Source: Lachnospiraceae bacterium
GTDB lineage: Bacteria > Bacillota > Clostridia > Lachnospirales > Lachnospiraceae
Assembly: GCA_902363445.1 (NCBI GenBank)
Contig: CABJAB010000006.1
Location: 62,001-126,000, forward strand
DNA: 64,000 bases
Direction of reading: 5' to 3'
The notes under the pieces: generated by a model
Database searches by the model: none
Seen by the model: the letters and a program-made list of their open reading frames with translations, nothing else
What the model was told of the DNA's origin: nothing
In this document: positions 44,005 through 53,886 of the stretch, piece after piece
Position numbering within the stretch: position 1 is the first letter of the stretch
Layout of the letters: the number at the start of each line of letters is the position of its first letter
Position numbers and translations under genes: made by a program

Positions 44005-44165
44005 CCTGTAGATCCCTTTCTTTCTTCATCCTCAAAATAATCCATTATTGCGTATGCCGTGATCCTGCTCACTGTCTCTTCAAGAATCTCATACGATTCC
44101 GACAGGCTGCCGCCTGCCAGCCAACGTATACTCTGCCGCACGGAGTGTGCCCGCCCGTAGGGCAT
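44001..44165 (-). pseudogene. truncated gene fragment fused to repeat-derived sequence
   Basis: A 54-codon frame. Its first part (MPYGRAHSVRQ) is translated from the dispersed repeat. The remainder (SIRWLAGGSLSESYEILEET, then AYAIMDYFEDEERKGSTG) reads like the natural C-terminus of a protein and ends in TGA overlapping the next start codon (ATGA). No ribosome binding site is seen. Best explained as a gene whose 5' part was lost when the repeat at 44133-44866 arrived. Confidence 0.55.
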
Positions 44166-44866
44166 GGATTAAGGGATGCCCTTGGGTATGATACAAAATA
44201 CTTTTTGGAATCGTTTTAGTCAACTCCAATCAAGTTCCAATAAACACCGGCAGAAGTTCCAGGCCGTCACGATTTCGGTTCGCTGGCGATGCAGGGGCCG
44301 CTTTATCCCCGCTCCGGAAGTACCGCTCACATGTCGGCAGGAAATCTTTATGATTTCCTGTCTCCCGTTCGCTCAGAAACGGAATCGGTATTTCCGTTTC
44401 TGCCTCCCTCCGCTTGGGGAACACCGGCCGCTGCCCTGCGGCGCTCACCTTTAGGCCGGCCCGGAATCTTTCTGTCGGTATCCTGACTGCCGCACCTTTT
44501 CGGATGCTTTCCGTTCCTTTGATTCCAGAAAAGGAGTGGATATCCACACGGCCCGCGCGCCTAACGGCAGCGGGCTGCGGTGGGCCGCCCTAATGGTTTT
44601 AACAACAAATGAGCGCTTATTTCGGTGCAGCAAGAGGAGCGGGAGGAATGATTCGATTCCATCGTAAGGCGAGCGCCACAAAGGCGTTAGCAGAATTTTC
44701 CCGGACGCAGGGAGGCAAAAATCGCATATCATGCGGATTTTTGTTGGAATCTGACATGGAAAAATATCGATTTATCCATGTCAGTTGGAAAGGACCGACT
44801 GGAGGCCGTAAAAATTCTGGTTACGGCTGCCAGCGAGCCGCCTAGATGGAATCGGATTTCCTCCTG
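44133..44866 (+). repeat. dispersed hairpin-rich repeat, full copy (about 734 bp)
   Basis: Aligns by eye along its whole length with 60658-61395 at high identity. It starts CTGCCGCACGGAGTG and ends GGAATCGGATTTCCTCCTG. Internal palindromes: AAGGGATGCCCTT, CAGAAACGG/CCGTTTCTG, CTGACATGGA/TCCATGTCAG. Frames on both strands are short and differ between copies, so it is probably non-coding. No transposase, no recognised family, no clear target-site duplication. Confidence 0.88.
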
Positions 44867-45059
44867 TCTCATCTGATTCATAAGATAAATTTGTTTTATA
44901 AGTATTCAAAGGTATACCTTACCTCGGCCCTGGTCTGTCTTTTCCTGACAGCTTTGTAGACAAACAGCGGATACATCTGTCGCGGAAAGCCTGTACGAAT
45001 GTCTCGCTGTCCTCATGGAACGTTTATTTCAAAGAATATACTTCCCATGAAATAAAAAA
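44867..45059. other. intergenic region right of the repeat
   Basis: No convincing gene. It contains an inverted repeat TTTATTTCA / TGAAATAAA (45023-45031, 45048-45056) resembling the hairpin repeats at 7503 and 55513, but with a different loop. Confidence 0.45.
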
Positions 45060-45060
45060 A

Positions 45061-45077
45061 CTCAGCACATCGCTGAG
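45061..45077 (-). terminator. terminator of the tRNA-Pro/tRNA-Glu unit
   Basis: CTCAGC/GCTGAG arms, followed on the minus strand by TTTTTTT. Confidence 0.85.
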
Positions 45078-45099
45078 AATTTTCGAAAGTAACTTTTAG

Positions 45100-45171
45100 T
45101 AGCCTGTAGGGGAATCGAACCCCTGTTTCCGCCGTGAGAGGGCGGCGTCTTAACCGCTTGACCAACAGGCC
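45100..45171 (-). tRNA. tRNA-Glu (anticodon CTC)
   Basis: Acceptor GGCCTGT/ACAGGCT (first pair G-U), anticodon stem CCGCC/GGCGG with loop CTCTCAC (anticodon CTC), T loop TTCGATT between GGGG and CCCC. 72 nt, discriminator A, no encoded CCA. Confidence 0.94.
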
Positions 45172-45195
45172 GTGTCATCAGTACCCTAGGGAAAA

Positions 45196-45269
45196 TCGAG
45201 GCGACAAGATTCGAACTTGCGGCCTCCGCGTCCCGAACGCGGCGCTCTACCAAACTGAGCCACGCCTCG
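45196..45269 (-). tRNA. tRNA-Pro (anticodon CGG)
   Basis: Acceptor CGAGGCG/CGCCTCG, D arm GCTC...GAGC, anticodon stem CCGCG/CGCGG with loop TTCGGGA (anticodon CGG), T loop TTCGAAT. 74 nt. It lies 24 bp upstream of tRNA-Glu in one transcript. Confidence 0.95.
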
Positions 45270-45361
45270 ATACCTATGTGAGTATATCCTAAATTATATG
45301 AATTGTCAAGAAAATAATTGCAACTTCTTTTAAAATTATTTTCGGTTCTTTTATTAAGAAT

Positions 45362-45670
45362 TTATTTCATCAGCTTCTGGATCGTTTTACACAGCTCATC
45401 CACAGACGCCTCTTTCCCGTCCCGAATGTCCTCTACCACGCAGGTCTTGATATGGTTGGACAAAAGCGTTCTGTTAAAGGCGTTGAGCGCAGAGCTCACC
45501 GCCTGCACCTGCGTCAGAATATCCACGCAATACCGCTCTTCTTCCACCATGGACCGGATCCCGCGAATCTGCCCCTCCATCCGGTTCAAGCGGTGAATCA
45601 AATCCTTATATTCTTTTTCATCACGGTGCTTCATCTTTCCGCAATTGCAGCATTCTTTTTTACAATCCAT
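45362..45670 (-). CDS. CsoR/FrmR-family metal- or formaldehyde-sensing repressor
   Basis: 102 residues. The helical core reads LIHRLNRMEGQIRGIRSMVE, EERYCVDILTQVQAVSSALN and LLSNHIKTCVVEDI, giving the Cys, His and Cys positions used for Cu(I) in CsoR. A Cys-rich N-terminus, MDCKKECCNCGKMKHRDEKE, is an extra feature that could bind metal. AGGAGG precedes the ATG. It appears monocistronic, with no copper ATPase next to it. The HMA protein at 18309-18566 is a conceivable but unproven target. Confidence 0.9.
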   Translation of the reverse strand: MDCKKECCNCGKMKHRDEKEYKDLIHRLNRMEGQIRGIRSMVEEERYCVDILTQVQAVSSALNAFNRTLLSNHIKTCVVEDIRDGKEASVDELCKTIQKLMK

Positions 45671-45752
45671 GGAAAACCTCCTGTATTCCGGCCCTGTTTT
45701 CGTATCTCATTCATCATACCACAAACCTGTTTTTCCGTAAAGGCAAAGCCTG

Positions 45753-45772
45753 GCGCCGATGTGTATCGGCGC
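45753..45772 (-). terminator. possible terminator at the polC 3' end
   Basis: GCGCCGAT/ATCGGCGC arms with a 4-nt loop at the polC stop; the T-run after it is weak. Confidence 0.4.
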
Positions 45773-48700
45773 TATAGATCAAAGAGCGACAGCTGATTGC
45801 TCTTCGGAAGATCTCCGAAGATCCCCATATCCGCCATCAGGTCAATGGTAGTCTTCGGCACCTTCGTCTTCTGCCAGAAATCTTCCAGGGATAAGAACCG
45901 CTCTCCTGCCTCCACCGCTTCCACCACGGCGTCGGCGGCCTTGCCCCCCAGCCCGTCGATGGAGCTCAGGGACGGCATCAGTTTACCGTCGACAATCTGG
46001 AATTTATCCGCCTTCGCCCGGTATATATCGATGGGCACAAACTCAAATCCTCTGGCATACATTTCCTGGACGATCCGCATGTCGCGGAGCGTATCCTGCT
46101 CCTTTTTAGAAAGGGTATCCGAACGATTTTTATAATCCTGCAGGTAATATTCCAGCTTGTCCCGCCCCTGGCACATGATCTCATAAGAGAATCCGGATGC
46201 CCGGATGCTGAAAAACGCCGCATAGTACGCCAGCGGATAAAATACCTTGCAGTACGCGATCCGCCAGGCCATCATGACATAGGCCGCCGCATGCGCCTTG
46301 GGGAACATATATTTGATCTTCTTACAGGAGCTCACATACCAGTCGGGCACTCCCGCCTCTTTCATGGCCTTTTCCCACTCCGGCTTAAGGCCCTTGCCCT
46401 TCCGGACGGCTTCCATGATGGTAAAGGACAGGCTCTTGTCCACCCCCATATGAATCAGATAGATCATGATATCATCGCGGGTACAGATAGCGGTCTGGAT
46501 CGTCGCCTGCCCGCTGAGGATGAGATCCTGCGCGTTCCCCAGCCAGACGTCCGTACCATGGGAAAGGCCGGAGATCCGGACCAGGTCAGAAAAGCAGGTC
46601 GGCTTTGCGTCAATAAGCATCTGCATGGCAAAATCCGTCCCGAATTCCGGGATTCCCAGCGCTCCCAGCTTGCAACCGCCAATATCCTCCGGCTTTATCT
46701 TGAGGGCACTGGTGTTCTGAAACAGACTCATAACTTCCTTGCAGTCCAGAGGAATCTCCTTCGCGTCCAGTCCCGTCAGGTCCTCCAGCATGCGGATCAT
46801 GGTAGGATCGTCGTGTCCGAGGATATCCAGCTTGAGCAGGTTATGGTCGATGGAATGATAGTCAAAATGTGTGGTAACGATATCCGTTGTCATATCATTG
46901 GCCGGATGCTGGATCGGCGTAAAGGAATTGATCTCCTCTCCATGGGGCATGACCACGATGCCTCCGGGATGCTGCCCCGTCGTCCTTCTGACGCCCACGC
47001 AGCCCAAAACGATTCTGTTGATCTCCGCGTTTCTCTTTCTGGTCCCGCGCTCTTCAAAATACTTCTTTACATAGCCGAAAGCCGTCTTATCCGCCAAGGT
47101 GCCGATAGTGCCCGCCCGGAAGGTATGTCCTTTCCCGAATATCACTTCTGTATAGGCATGAGCCTTGCTCTGATAATCCCCTGAGAAGTTCAGGTCGATA
47201 TCCGGCTCCTTGTCTCCTTTAAATCCCAGGAATGTCTCAAAGGGGATGTCGAATCCGTTTTTCTTAAGGGGCCTGCCGCAGACGGGGCAGTCCTTGTCAG
47301 GCATGTCGCATCCTGCTCCGCCGCTGAATTTTTTCACATCCTCTGAATCAAATTCACTGTAATGGCAGTTCTCACAATAATAGTGAGGGGAAAGAGGATT
47401 CACCTCCGTGATTCCCGACATGGTCGCCACAAAGGAAGAGCCAACAGAACCACGGGAGCCGACCAGATAGCCGTCTTCATTGGATTTCCACACCAGCTTC
47501 TGCGCTATGATGTACATGACGGCAAAGCCGTTGGTGATGATGGAATGGAGCTCTCTCTCCAGACGCTCCTCCACCACCTCCGGCAGCGGGCTCCCGTAGA
47601 TGGACTTCGCCTTTTCATAGCACATGGTACGGAGCTCCACATCGGAGTTTTCTATGACAGGAGGGCACTTGTCCGGCCTCACCGGAGCGATTCTCTCACA
47701 CATATCGGCAATCTTGTTGCTGTTGGTCACTACGATCTCGTAGGCCTTCTCCGGGCTCAGATAAGCGAATTCCTTAAGCATCTCCTCCGTTGTCCGCAGA
47801 TATAGGGGCGCCTGGTTGTCGCAGTCCGAGAATCCCTGACCCGCCATAATGATCCTCCGGTAGATCTCATCCTCTGGGTTCAGAAAATGTACGTCGCAGG
47901 TGGCGACCACCGGTTTCTTGAATTGCTCTCCCAGTTCAATGATCTTTAGATTCAGGTTCTGCAGATCTTCTTCGCTCTTGATTCCGTGTTTGCCTTCCCT
48001 CAGCATAAAAGCATTATTGGCAATGGGCTGGACCTCCAGGTAATCGTAAAATTTCACCAGGCGCGCCAGCTCCTCGTCAGGCGCTCCTCCCAGGACCGCC
48101 TGAAACAGCTCTCCCGCTTCACAGGCCGAGCCGATGATCAGGCCCTCCCTGTGCTTTGCGAGCTCGCTTTTGGGAATTCTGGGCCTTCTGGCAAAATAAG
48201 TCAGATGAGACATGGAGATGAGCTTATACAGGTTCACACGCCCCGTATTGTTCTTGGCCAGGATAATCACATGATAGGTGGGCATTTTCCGGATATTGTC
48301 CACGGACATACTGCCCAGCTCATTTACTCCGTCTAAAGTCTCCACATTTTTCTTACGTAGCTTTTCCACAAAAGCTACGAAAATGTGGGCCGTCGCCTCT
48401 GCATCATCCACCGCCCTGTGGTGGTTCTCCAGGGATACGCCCAGGGCTTTTGCCACCGTATCCAGCTTATACCGCTTAAGCTCTGGAAGAAGGATTCTGG
48501 CCAGGGTCACCGTATCCACAACCGTCGGTTTATAATTTATACCGAGAAGACCCGAGTTGTGCTCGATAAAGCTCATGTCAAAGGACGCATTGTGGGCCAC
48601 CATGACAGAGTCTCCGCAAAATTCGAGAAACTGTGGAAGGACCGTCTCAATGGTCGGTTTCCCAATGACCATACTGTCATTGATGCCGGTCAGCTTTTCA

Positions 48701-50211
48701 ATCTCAAAGGGTATGGGAAGCTCCGGATTCACAAAGGCAGAAAACCGATCGTTGATCTCTCCGTTCACTACCTTCACCGCACCGATCTCGATGATCCTGT
48801 TTTTCGCAGCGCTGAGGCCTGTCGTCTCGATATCGAACACCACATAAGTATCCAGCAGAGACTGATTTTCCGAACGCACCACCACGTCCTTCAGATCGTC
48901 TACCAGATATCCCTCAACGCCATATATCACCTTGAATGGATCTGTCTTAATGGTCTCAAACTGATTATAATCGAAGGTATGGAACGCGTCCGGAAACGCC
49001 TGCACGCAGCCATGATCGGTGATAGCCATGGCCGGCATTCCCCAGGACCTGGCCCGTTTTATCAGATCCTTTACGTCCGAAACGCCGTCCATATCGCTCA
49101 TCTTTGTATGGCAGTGAAGCTCTACCCGTTTCACATCGCTGTTATCCTGTCTTTTGGACGTAAAATCAGCCGCCTTCCGGATTCCGGTTACCGACGCGAT
49201 CGTAAGCTCTCCGTCAAACTTGTCAATATTGGTGATTCCTTTGATCTTGAGGAATATCCCTGTCTTTAAAAAGCCGCGGACCTCATCGAGCATCTCCGGC
49301 TTGATGAACATCTTCACGGTGATCGTATCGGTAAAATCCGTCACATCGAAAATCATGATGGTCTTCCCGCTGCGGAGCTCCCTTTCCTCCAGGCGGAGTA
49401 CCTTCCCGCAGATTACCACCTCGCCCATCTCGCCGATGACCTGGTCTAAAGATACCTCTTCTCCATCGTCAAAGTCATATCCGAACAGGACGTCGTCATG
49501 GCGCATTTTGCTTCTTCTGCCGAAATAGCCGCCCTTTTTCACTGCCGTCCTGGGCGCCGGCTTCTTTTCCTCCACCGCGGGCTCATTCTTTTCATCCAGC
49601 TCCTTTAATTTTTCTTCTTCTGCCGCAGCAAAAGAAGACTGCCGCACTACCTGGGCAGCCTGCTTTTTCGTAAGCTGTTCTTTTTCCTTTTCATGCTGTC
49701 CCAGCCGGCATTCCTTATAGAGATAACGGACCTCTATGCCAAAGCCGCAGCGTTCATTGAACACCTTTTCCAGCACCCGCTTCAGCTCATCCACTTTGCT
49801 CTTGGTGACAATATCGTTCTCCACCTCCAGCGTTAGGATGTCCTCCTCCGGAAATTCCCACTGGGCCTTCCGAAAGACATTATATTCAATAAGGCTGTAC
49901 ATCTTCAGTTCCAAAAGAATACTGTCCCGGTAGACCCGCATCAGCTTTTCCGGATTATACTGGGCCGACAGCCGGTATGTCTCCTGAATCTTGATCTCTG
50001 TCTCATAACCGCCGAACAGCTGCTTTTTTATGCTTGCTTCCAATATATAGATGTTTCTTTTATGTATCAGCCTTTCGGAGACGATATAAATACGGATGGA
50101 GCTTCTGTCCTTGTTGGCCACCACTTTTTCTACGGTGACCAGCTCCAGAAGCTCCCTCATTTCGTCCGAAACCTGCAGCTGGGGAATGACCTCCCAGAAT
50201 TTCTTTCCCAT
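45772..50211 (-). CDS. polC: DNA polymerase III alpha subunit, Gram-positive PolC type
   Basis: 1479 residues from the ATG at 50211 (GGGAG upstream). Order of domains: N-terminal region, OB fold (about 265-355, GEVVICGKVLRLEERELRSG), PHP domain (VELHCHTKMSDMDGVSD near 370 and AITDHGCVQAFPDA), an inserted DEDD 3'-5' exonuclease (YVVFDIETTGLSAAKNRIIE near 460 and HNASFDMSFIE), the rest of PHP, then the polymerase palm with PDIDLNFSGDYQ near 1010. The exonuclease inside PHP is diagnostic of PolC, the replicative polymerase of Firmicutes. It ends the pyrH-to-polC gene series; ispG lies 41 bp upstream. Confidence 0.98.
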   Translation of the reverse strand: MGKKFWEVIPQLQVSDEMRELLELVTVEKVVANKDRSSIRIYIVSERLIHKRNIYILEASIKKQLFGGYETEIKIQETYRLSAQYNPEKLMRVYRDSILLELKMYSLIEYNVFRKAQWEFPEEDILTLEVENDIVTKSKVDELKRVLEKVFNERCGFGIEVRYLYKECRLGQHEKEKEQLTKKQAAQVVRQSSFAAAEEEKLKELDEKNEPAVEEKKPAPRTAVKKGGYFGRRSKMRHDDVLFGYDFDDGEEVSLDQVIGEMGEVVICGKVLRLEERELRSGKTIMIFDVTDFTDTITVKMFIKPEMLDEVRGFLKTGIFLKIKGITNIDKFDGELTIASVTGIRKAADFTSKRQDNSDVKRVELHCHTKMSDMDGVSDVKDLIKRARSWGMPAMAITDHGCVQAFPDAFHTFDYNQFETIKTDPFKVIYGVEGYLVDDLKDVVVRSENQSLLDTYVVFDIETTGLSAAKNRIIEIGAVKVVNGEINDRFSAFVNPELPIPFEIEKLTGINDSMVIGKPTIETVLPQFLEFCGDSVMVAHNASFDMSFIEHNSGLLGINYKPTVVDTVTLARILLPELKRYKLDTVAKALGVSLENHHRAVDDAEATAHIFVAFVEKLRKKNVETLDGVNELGSMSVDNIRKMPTYHVIILAKNNTGRVNLYKLISMSHLTYFARRPRIPKSELAKHREGLIIGSACEAGELFQAVLGGAPDEELARLVKFYDYLEVQPIANNAFMLREGKHGIKSEEDLQNLNLKIIELGEQFKKPVVATCDVHFLNPEDEIYRRIIMAGQGFSDCDNQAPLYLRTTEEMLKEFAYLSPEKAYEIVVTNSNKIADMCERIAPVRPDKCPPVIENSDVELRTMCYEKAKSIYGSPLPEVVEERLERELHSIITNGFAVMYIIAQKLVWKSNEDGYLVGSRGSVGSSFVATMSGITEVNPLSPHYYCENCHYSEFDSEDVKKFSGGAGCDMPDKDCPVCGRPLKKNGFDIPFETFLGFKGDKEPDIDLNFSGDYQSKAHAYTEVIFGKGHTFRAGTIGTLADKTAFGYVKKYFEERGTRKRNAEINRIVLGCVGVRRTTGQHPGGIVVMPHGEEINSFTPIQHPANDMTTDIVTTHFDYHSIDHNLLKLDILGHDDPTMIRMLEDLTGLDAKEIPLDCKEVMSLFQNTSALKIKPEDIGGCKLGALGIPEFGTDFAMQMLIDAKPTCFSDLVRISGLSHGTDVWLGNAQDLILSGQATIQTAICTRDDIMIYLIHMGVDKSLSFTIMEAVRKGKGLKPEWEKAMKEAGVPDWYVSSCKKIKYMFPKAHAAAYVMMAWRIAYCKVFYPLAYYAAFFSIRASGFSYEIMCQGRDKLEYYLQDYKNRSDTLSKKEQDTLRDMRIVQEMYARGFEFVPIDIYRAKADKFQIVDGKLMPSLSSIDGLGGKAADAVVEAVEAGERFLSLEDFWQKTKVPKTTIDLMADMGIFGDLPKSNQLSLFDL

Positions 50212-50252
50212 TATCCGCACTCCCTGCCGTTCGCAGCCCTATTATGCCGCGG

Positions 50253-51314
50253 CTACCTCTTCCAATGCAACAGCTCGTCCTTAAGTACCGACAGAAGCTC
50301 CTTCTCGGGTACCTTCCGCACGACCTCGCCCTTTTTGATCAAAAGGCCTTCGCCAATTCCTCCCGCAATTCCGATATCCGCCTCTCTCGCTTCTCCCGGT
50401 CCGTTGACCGCGCAGCCCATGACCGCCACCTTAAGCTCCAGGTCATCCATACCGGATACCATAGTTTCCACCTGATTTGCCAGACCGATCAGATCGATCT
50501 TGGTCCGGCCGCAGGTAGGGCAGGACACCACTTCGATGCCGCCTTTCCTGAGTCCCATGGTGCGGAGGATCTGCTTTGCCGATTTTACCTCCTCCACCGG
50601 ATCTCCGGTGAGAGAAACCCGAATAGTATCGCCGATTCCCTGATATAGGATGATGCCCAGGCCCAGCGACGATTTAATGTTCCCCGAATGCAGCGTGCCG
50701 GCTTCCGTGATGCCCACATGCAGCGGATAATCTGTCCTTTCCGCTATCAGCTCGTGGGCTCTGGCACACATGAGCACATCGGAGGACTTGATGCTGATCA
50801 CCAGGCTGTCATACCCCATATCTTCTATCAGACGCACCTTATCTAAAGCGCTCTCCACAAGGCCTTCCGCCGTAACGCCTCTGTATTTCGCTATGAGCTC
50901 CTTCTCCAGGGAACCGCTGTTCACGCCGACACGGATGGGAACATGCCTTTCCTTCGCAGCGTTCACGACGGCTTCTACCCGCTCTCTGGAACCGATGTTT
51001 CCCGGATTGATACGGATCTTATCCGCTCCGTTTTCTACCGCCGCTATTGCCAGCCGATAATCAAAATGAATATCCGCCACCAGCGGAATGGATATCTGCT
51101 TCTTGATTTCTTTCAGAGCACGGGCCGCTTCCATAGTCGGCACCGCACAGCGGATGATCTCGCAGCCGGCTTCTTCCAGTCTGTGAATCTGAGTCACGGT
51201 AGCGGCAATATCTTCCGTCCTCGTATTGGTCATGGACTGGATCAGGACCGGGCTGCCGCCGCCGATCTCTCTGTTTCCAATCCGGATTCTCTTTGTATTA
51301 TCCCGATATGCCAT
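50253..51314 (-). CDS. ispG: 4-hydroxy-3-methylbut-2-en-1-yl diphosphate synthase
   Basis: 353 residues from the ATG at 51314 (GTGGAGG upstream). This is the iron-sulfur enzyme of the MEP isoprenoid pathway. Seen: GGGSPVLIQSMTNTRTEDIA, ADIHFDYRLAIAAVENGADK, RINPGNIGSRERV, and the cluster ligands CPTCGRTKID and MGCAVNGPGEAREADIGIAG. Together with dxr and uppS in the same gene series it supplies undecaprenyl lipid. Confidence 0.97.
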   Translation of the reverse strand: MAYRDNTKRIRIGNREIGGGSPVLIQSMTNTRTEDIAATVTQIHRLEEAGCEIIRCAVPTMEAARALKEIKKQISIPLVADIHFDYRLAIAAVENGADKIRINPGNIGSRERVEAVVNAAKERHVPIRVGVNSGSLEKELIAKYRGVTAEGLVESALDKVRLIEDMGYDSLVISIKSSDVLMCARAHELIAERTDYPLHVGITEAGTLHSGNIKSSLGLGIILYQGIGDTIRVSLTGDPVEEVKSAKQILRTMGLRKGGIEVVSCPTCGRTKIDLIGLANQVETMVSGMDDLELKVAVMGCAVNGPGEAREADIGIAGGIGEGLLIKKGEVVRKVPEKELLSVLKDELLHWKR

Positions 51315-51398
51315 AGCATATTCCTCCACACTGTGTATCTTCTGTACGCCATCTGTCCGCCGCGCCGTTTACCGGCCCGCGGCTGTCCCACGCTCCGG

Positions 51399-52697
51399 TC
51401 AGCGGACGATCTTCAGGACATCATTAAACAGGACAAACACCATGAGCGCCATCAAAAGCACGATGCCGATGGTGTGCACCATTCCTTCTTTCTCCCTTGG
51501 CACAGGTTTTCCGCGGATGATCTCTATGAGAATGAACACCAGGCGGCCGCCGTCCAAAGCCGGCAGCGGCAGAAGGTTCAGCACGCCCAGGTTCACACTG
51601 AGCAGGATACTGAAATTCATTAGGTTCAGGAACACATACAGAATTCCGTCCGGCTTGCTCTGCTCCACCACTTCTCCGACCATGTTCACGATTCCAACAG
51701 GGCCTGACAGATCATCCACTCCCACCTTCCCGGTGACCAGCATCTTAAGAGAAGTAAGTGTATAACTCATCCAATACCGCACTTCCGAAAAGCTGCTTCT
51801 GATCACGGAAAGCGCTCCCGCGTTCTTATTCCGGTAGCCGACCGCTTCCATTCCCAGGGTATGGGATTTATAATACGCAGGCGTTACAGTCAGATCAAAG
51901 CTTTCTCCATTCCGTTCACAGGTGATCGTCACCGCTTTATCCTTGCTGAGGGGATGCTCTTCAAAATATGTCTGGAGCGCTGTTCCGCTGGCAATCGGAA
52001 TCCCGTCTATCGCCGTAATGGTATCTCCTACCTTCGCACCGTTCTTCTCCATATCCAGGCCTTCTACCAGACTGGTGATCTCAGCCGGTTCTTCCGTGGC
52101 ATAATAGGAAAATCCGGTCATATAGGATTCATAAGTCGGGTCCAGTTCTGTAGTGCGAGTCTCTCCATCTCGTTCATAAGTGATCGTGAGAGGGGAACCG
52201 TCCATCGGATGGTTCAGGAAATAAAGCTCAATGTCCCGCCCGAGGGTGATCTTATGGCCGTCAATGGCCTTTATCAAGTCTCCTTCTTCAAGACCTGCCT
52301 TGGCGGCGCCGTATTCTTCCGACACATAATACACTCTCGGCTCATTCACTCCGGCCAGGCTCAGCACCACAATGGAAAGTACAAGCGCCAACAGGAAATT
52401 AAAGATCGGTCCGCCTGCCACCACCGCAAACCTGGCAAGAGGAGATTTACTGTTGAAAGAATCCTCACTTTCATCCTCATCGTCTTCCCCGACCATCTGG
52501 CAGGAACCGCCAAATGGGATTGCCTTCAGGGAATATCTGGTCCCGCCCTTTACGCCGCTGATGATCCGGGGACCCATGCCCACGGAAAACTCCACGACGC
52601 CGATACCGTTTTTCTTTGCCAAAAGGAAATGTCCGAATTCATGGGACACCACCAGGATGCTGAACACCAGAAGTGCCAGCACAATGTTTAAGATCAT
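51399..52697 (-). CDS. rseP: site-2 membrane zinc metalloprotease RseP
   Basis: 432 residues. Zinc motif HEFGHFLLAK near residue 20 in the first helix and the LDGGRL motif near 380. Between them lie two PDZ-like domains (about 105-180, GAAKAGLEEGDLIKAIDGHK; about 195-270, GAKVGDTITAIDGIPI). It cuts membrane-embedded anti-sigma factors or signal peptides. Two PDZ domains are more than the single one of Bacillus RasP. It overlaps the dxr stop region closely in the pyrH operon. Confidence 0.95.
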   Translation of the reverse strand: MILNIVLALLVFSILVVSHEFGHFLLAKKNGIGVVEFSVGMGPRIISGVKGGTRYSLKAIPFGGSCQMVGEDDEDESEDSFNSKSPLARFAVVAGGPIFNFLLALVLSIVVLSLAGVNEPRVYYVSEEYGAAKAGLEEGDLIKAIDGHKITLGRDIELYFLNHPMDGSPLTITYERDGETRTTELDPTYESYMTGFSYYATEEPAEITSLVEGLDMEKNGAKVGDTITAIDGIPIASGTALQTYFEEHPLSKDKAVTITCERNGESFDLTVTPAYYKSHTLGMEAVGYRNKNAGALSVIRSSFSEVRYWMSYTLTSLKMLVTGKVGVDDLSGPVGIVNMVGEVVEQSKPDGILYVFLNLMNFSILLSVNLGVLNLLPLPALDGGRLVFILIEIIRGKPVPREKEGMVHTIGIVLLMALMVFVLFNDVLKIVR

Positions 52698-52702
52698 GCT
52701 TT

Positions 52703-53845
52703 CTACCACCTGTCTTCAATATAGGAATATGTCTCTGCTTCTGCCTGGAGGATTGCTTCCAATCCAGGGTTCTCCTGCCGCTTATGGCGGGCCATCGCGG
52801 CTTCTATAATATCCGTGATCTGCAAATATCCGATTCTCTGCTGTAAGAATGCCGCCACCGCCCATTCGTTGGCCGCGTTGAACACGGTCGGCATCGTGCC
52901 GCCCTTTTCTCCGGCCTCATAGGCCATGGAGAGCCCAGGGAAATTTTTAAAATCCGGCGCCTCAAATTCTATGGAACGAAGACTCCAGAAATCCAGCCGT
53001 TCTCCATTCATGTGCCGCCGTTCCGGGTATAAAAGCGCATACTGGATCGGCAGCTTCATATCCGGAGTTCCCATCTGGGCGATCACCGCTCCGTCCTCAT
53101 ACTGGACCATGGAATGGATGACGCTCTGAGGCTGGACCACCACTTGTACGTCGGAAAGCTCCACATCAAACAGCCATTTCGCTTCCATGACTTCCAGCCC
53201 CTTGTTCACCAACGTGGAGGAATCAATCGTCACCTTGTGTCCCATAGACCAGTTCGGATGCTTCAGCGCGTCCTGAAGCCGTATTCCTTCCATCTGTTTT
53301 CTCGTGAAGCCTCGGAAGGGTCCTCCCGAAGCTGTCAGGAGGATCTTCTCTATTCTATTTCCTTCTTCCCCGTTCCGGGACTGGAAAATAGCGCTATGCT
53401 CACTGTCCACCGGGAGGATCCTCACGCCGTTTTTTTTCGCCAGCGGCATGATCAGATGTCCCGCCGTCACAAGCGTTTCTTTATTGGCTAAGGCAATATC
53501 CTTCCCCGCCTCAATGGCTGCGATGGTAGGCCGGATGCCGATCATGCCCACCACCCCGGTCACCACGATTTCAGCCGTTTCCTCCGTGGCCGCGGACAGA
53601 AGCCCTTCCATCCCCGCCATCACCTGGATACCCGTATCCGAAAGCTTTACGGCCAGGTCCTTCGCTTTCTCCTCGTCCCAGAGGCTCACCAGTCTGGGAC
53701 GGAATTCTCTCGCCTGTGCCTCCAGAAGCTCTATGTTAGTCCCGGCCGCCAACGCGGTCACCTGCATATCCGGATTCTCACGCACCACCTCTAAGGTCTG
53801 TGTCCCGATGGAGCCGGTGGATCCTAATATCGAAATCTTCTTCAT
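52703..53845 (-). CDS. dxr: 1-deoxy-D-xylulose 5-phosphate reductoisomerase
   Basis: 380 residues. Second step of the MEP pathway, NADPH dependent. The Rossmann motif SILGSTGSIGTQTLEVV opens the protein. Then LANKETLVTAGHLIMP, LPVDSEHSAIFQ (metal and substrate loop), LTASGGPFRGF and KHPNWSMGHKVTIDSSTLVNKGLEVMEA. CGGAGATAA precedes the ATG. It lies 41 bp after cdsA. Confidence 0.97.
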   Translation of the reverse strand: MKKISILGSTGSIGTQTLEVVRENPDMQVTALAAGTNIELLEAQAREFRPRLVSLWDEEKAKDLAVKLSDTGIQVMAGMEGLLSAATEETAEIVVTGVVGMIGIRPTIAAIEAGKDIALANKETLVTAGHLIMPLAKKNGVRILPVDSEHSAIFQSRNGEEGNRIEKILLTASGGPFRGFTRKQMEGIRLQDALKHPNWSMGHKVTIDSSTLVNKGLEVMEAKWLFDVELSDVQVVVQPQSVIHSMVQYEDGAVIAQMGTPDMKLPIQYALLYPERRHMNGERLDFWSLRSIEFEAPDFKNFPGLSMAYEAGEKGGTMPTVFNAANEWAVAAFLQQRIGYLQITDIIEAAMARHKRQENPGLEAILQAEAETYSYIEDRW

Positions 53846-53886
53846 TTATCTTTATCTCCGTTATATGAACTTATTATACGCCGCCC

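Noticed and set aside
44133..44866. The repeat as an ORF-less group II intron or a retron RNA
   Set aside because: No domain V-like hairpin with the expected end, and no reverse transcriptase in the window.
44867..45059. Short protein-like minus-strand frames right of the repeat
   Set aside because: Two frames look mildly protein-like, but both lack starts and overlap each other; no family could be named.
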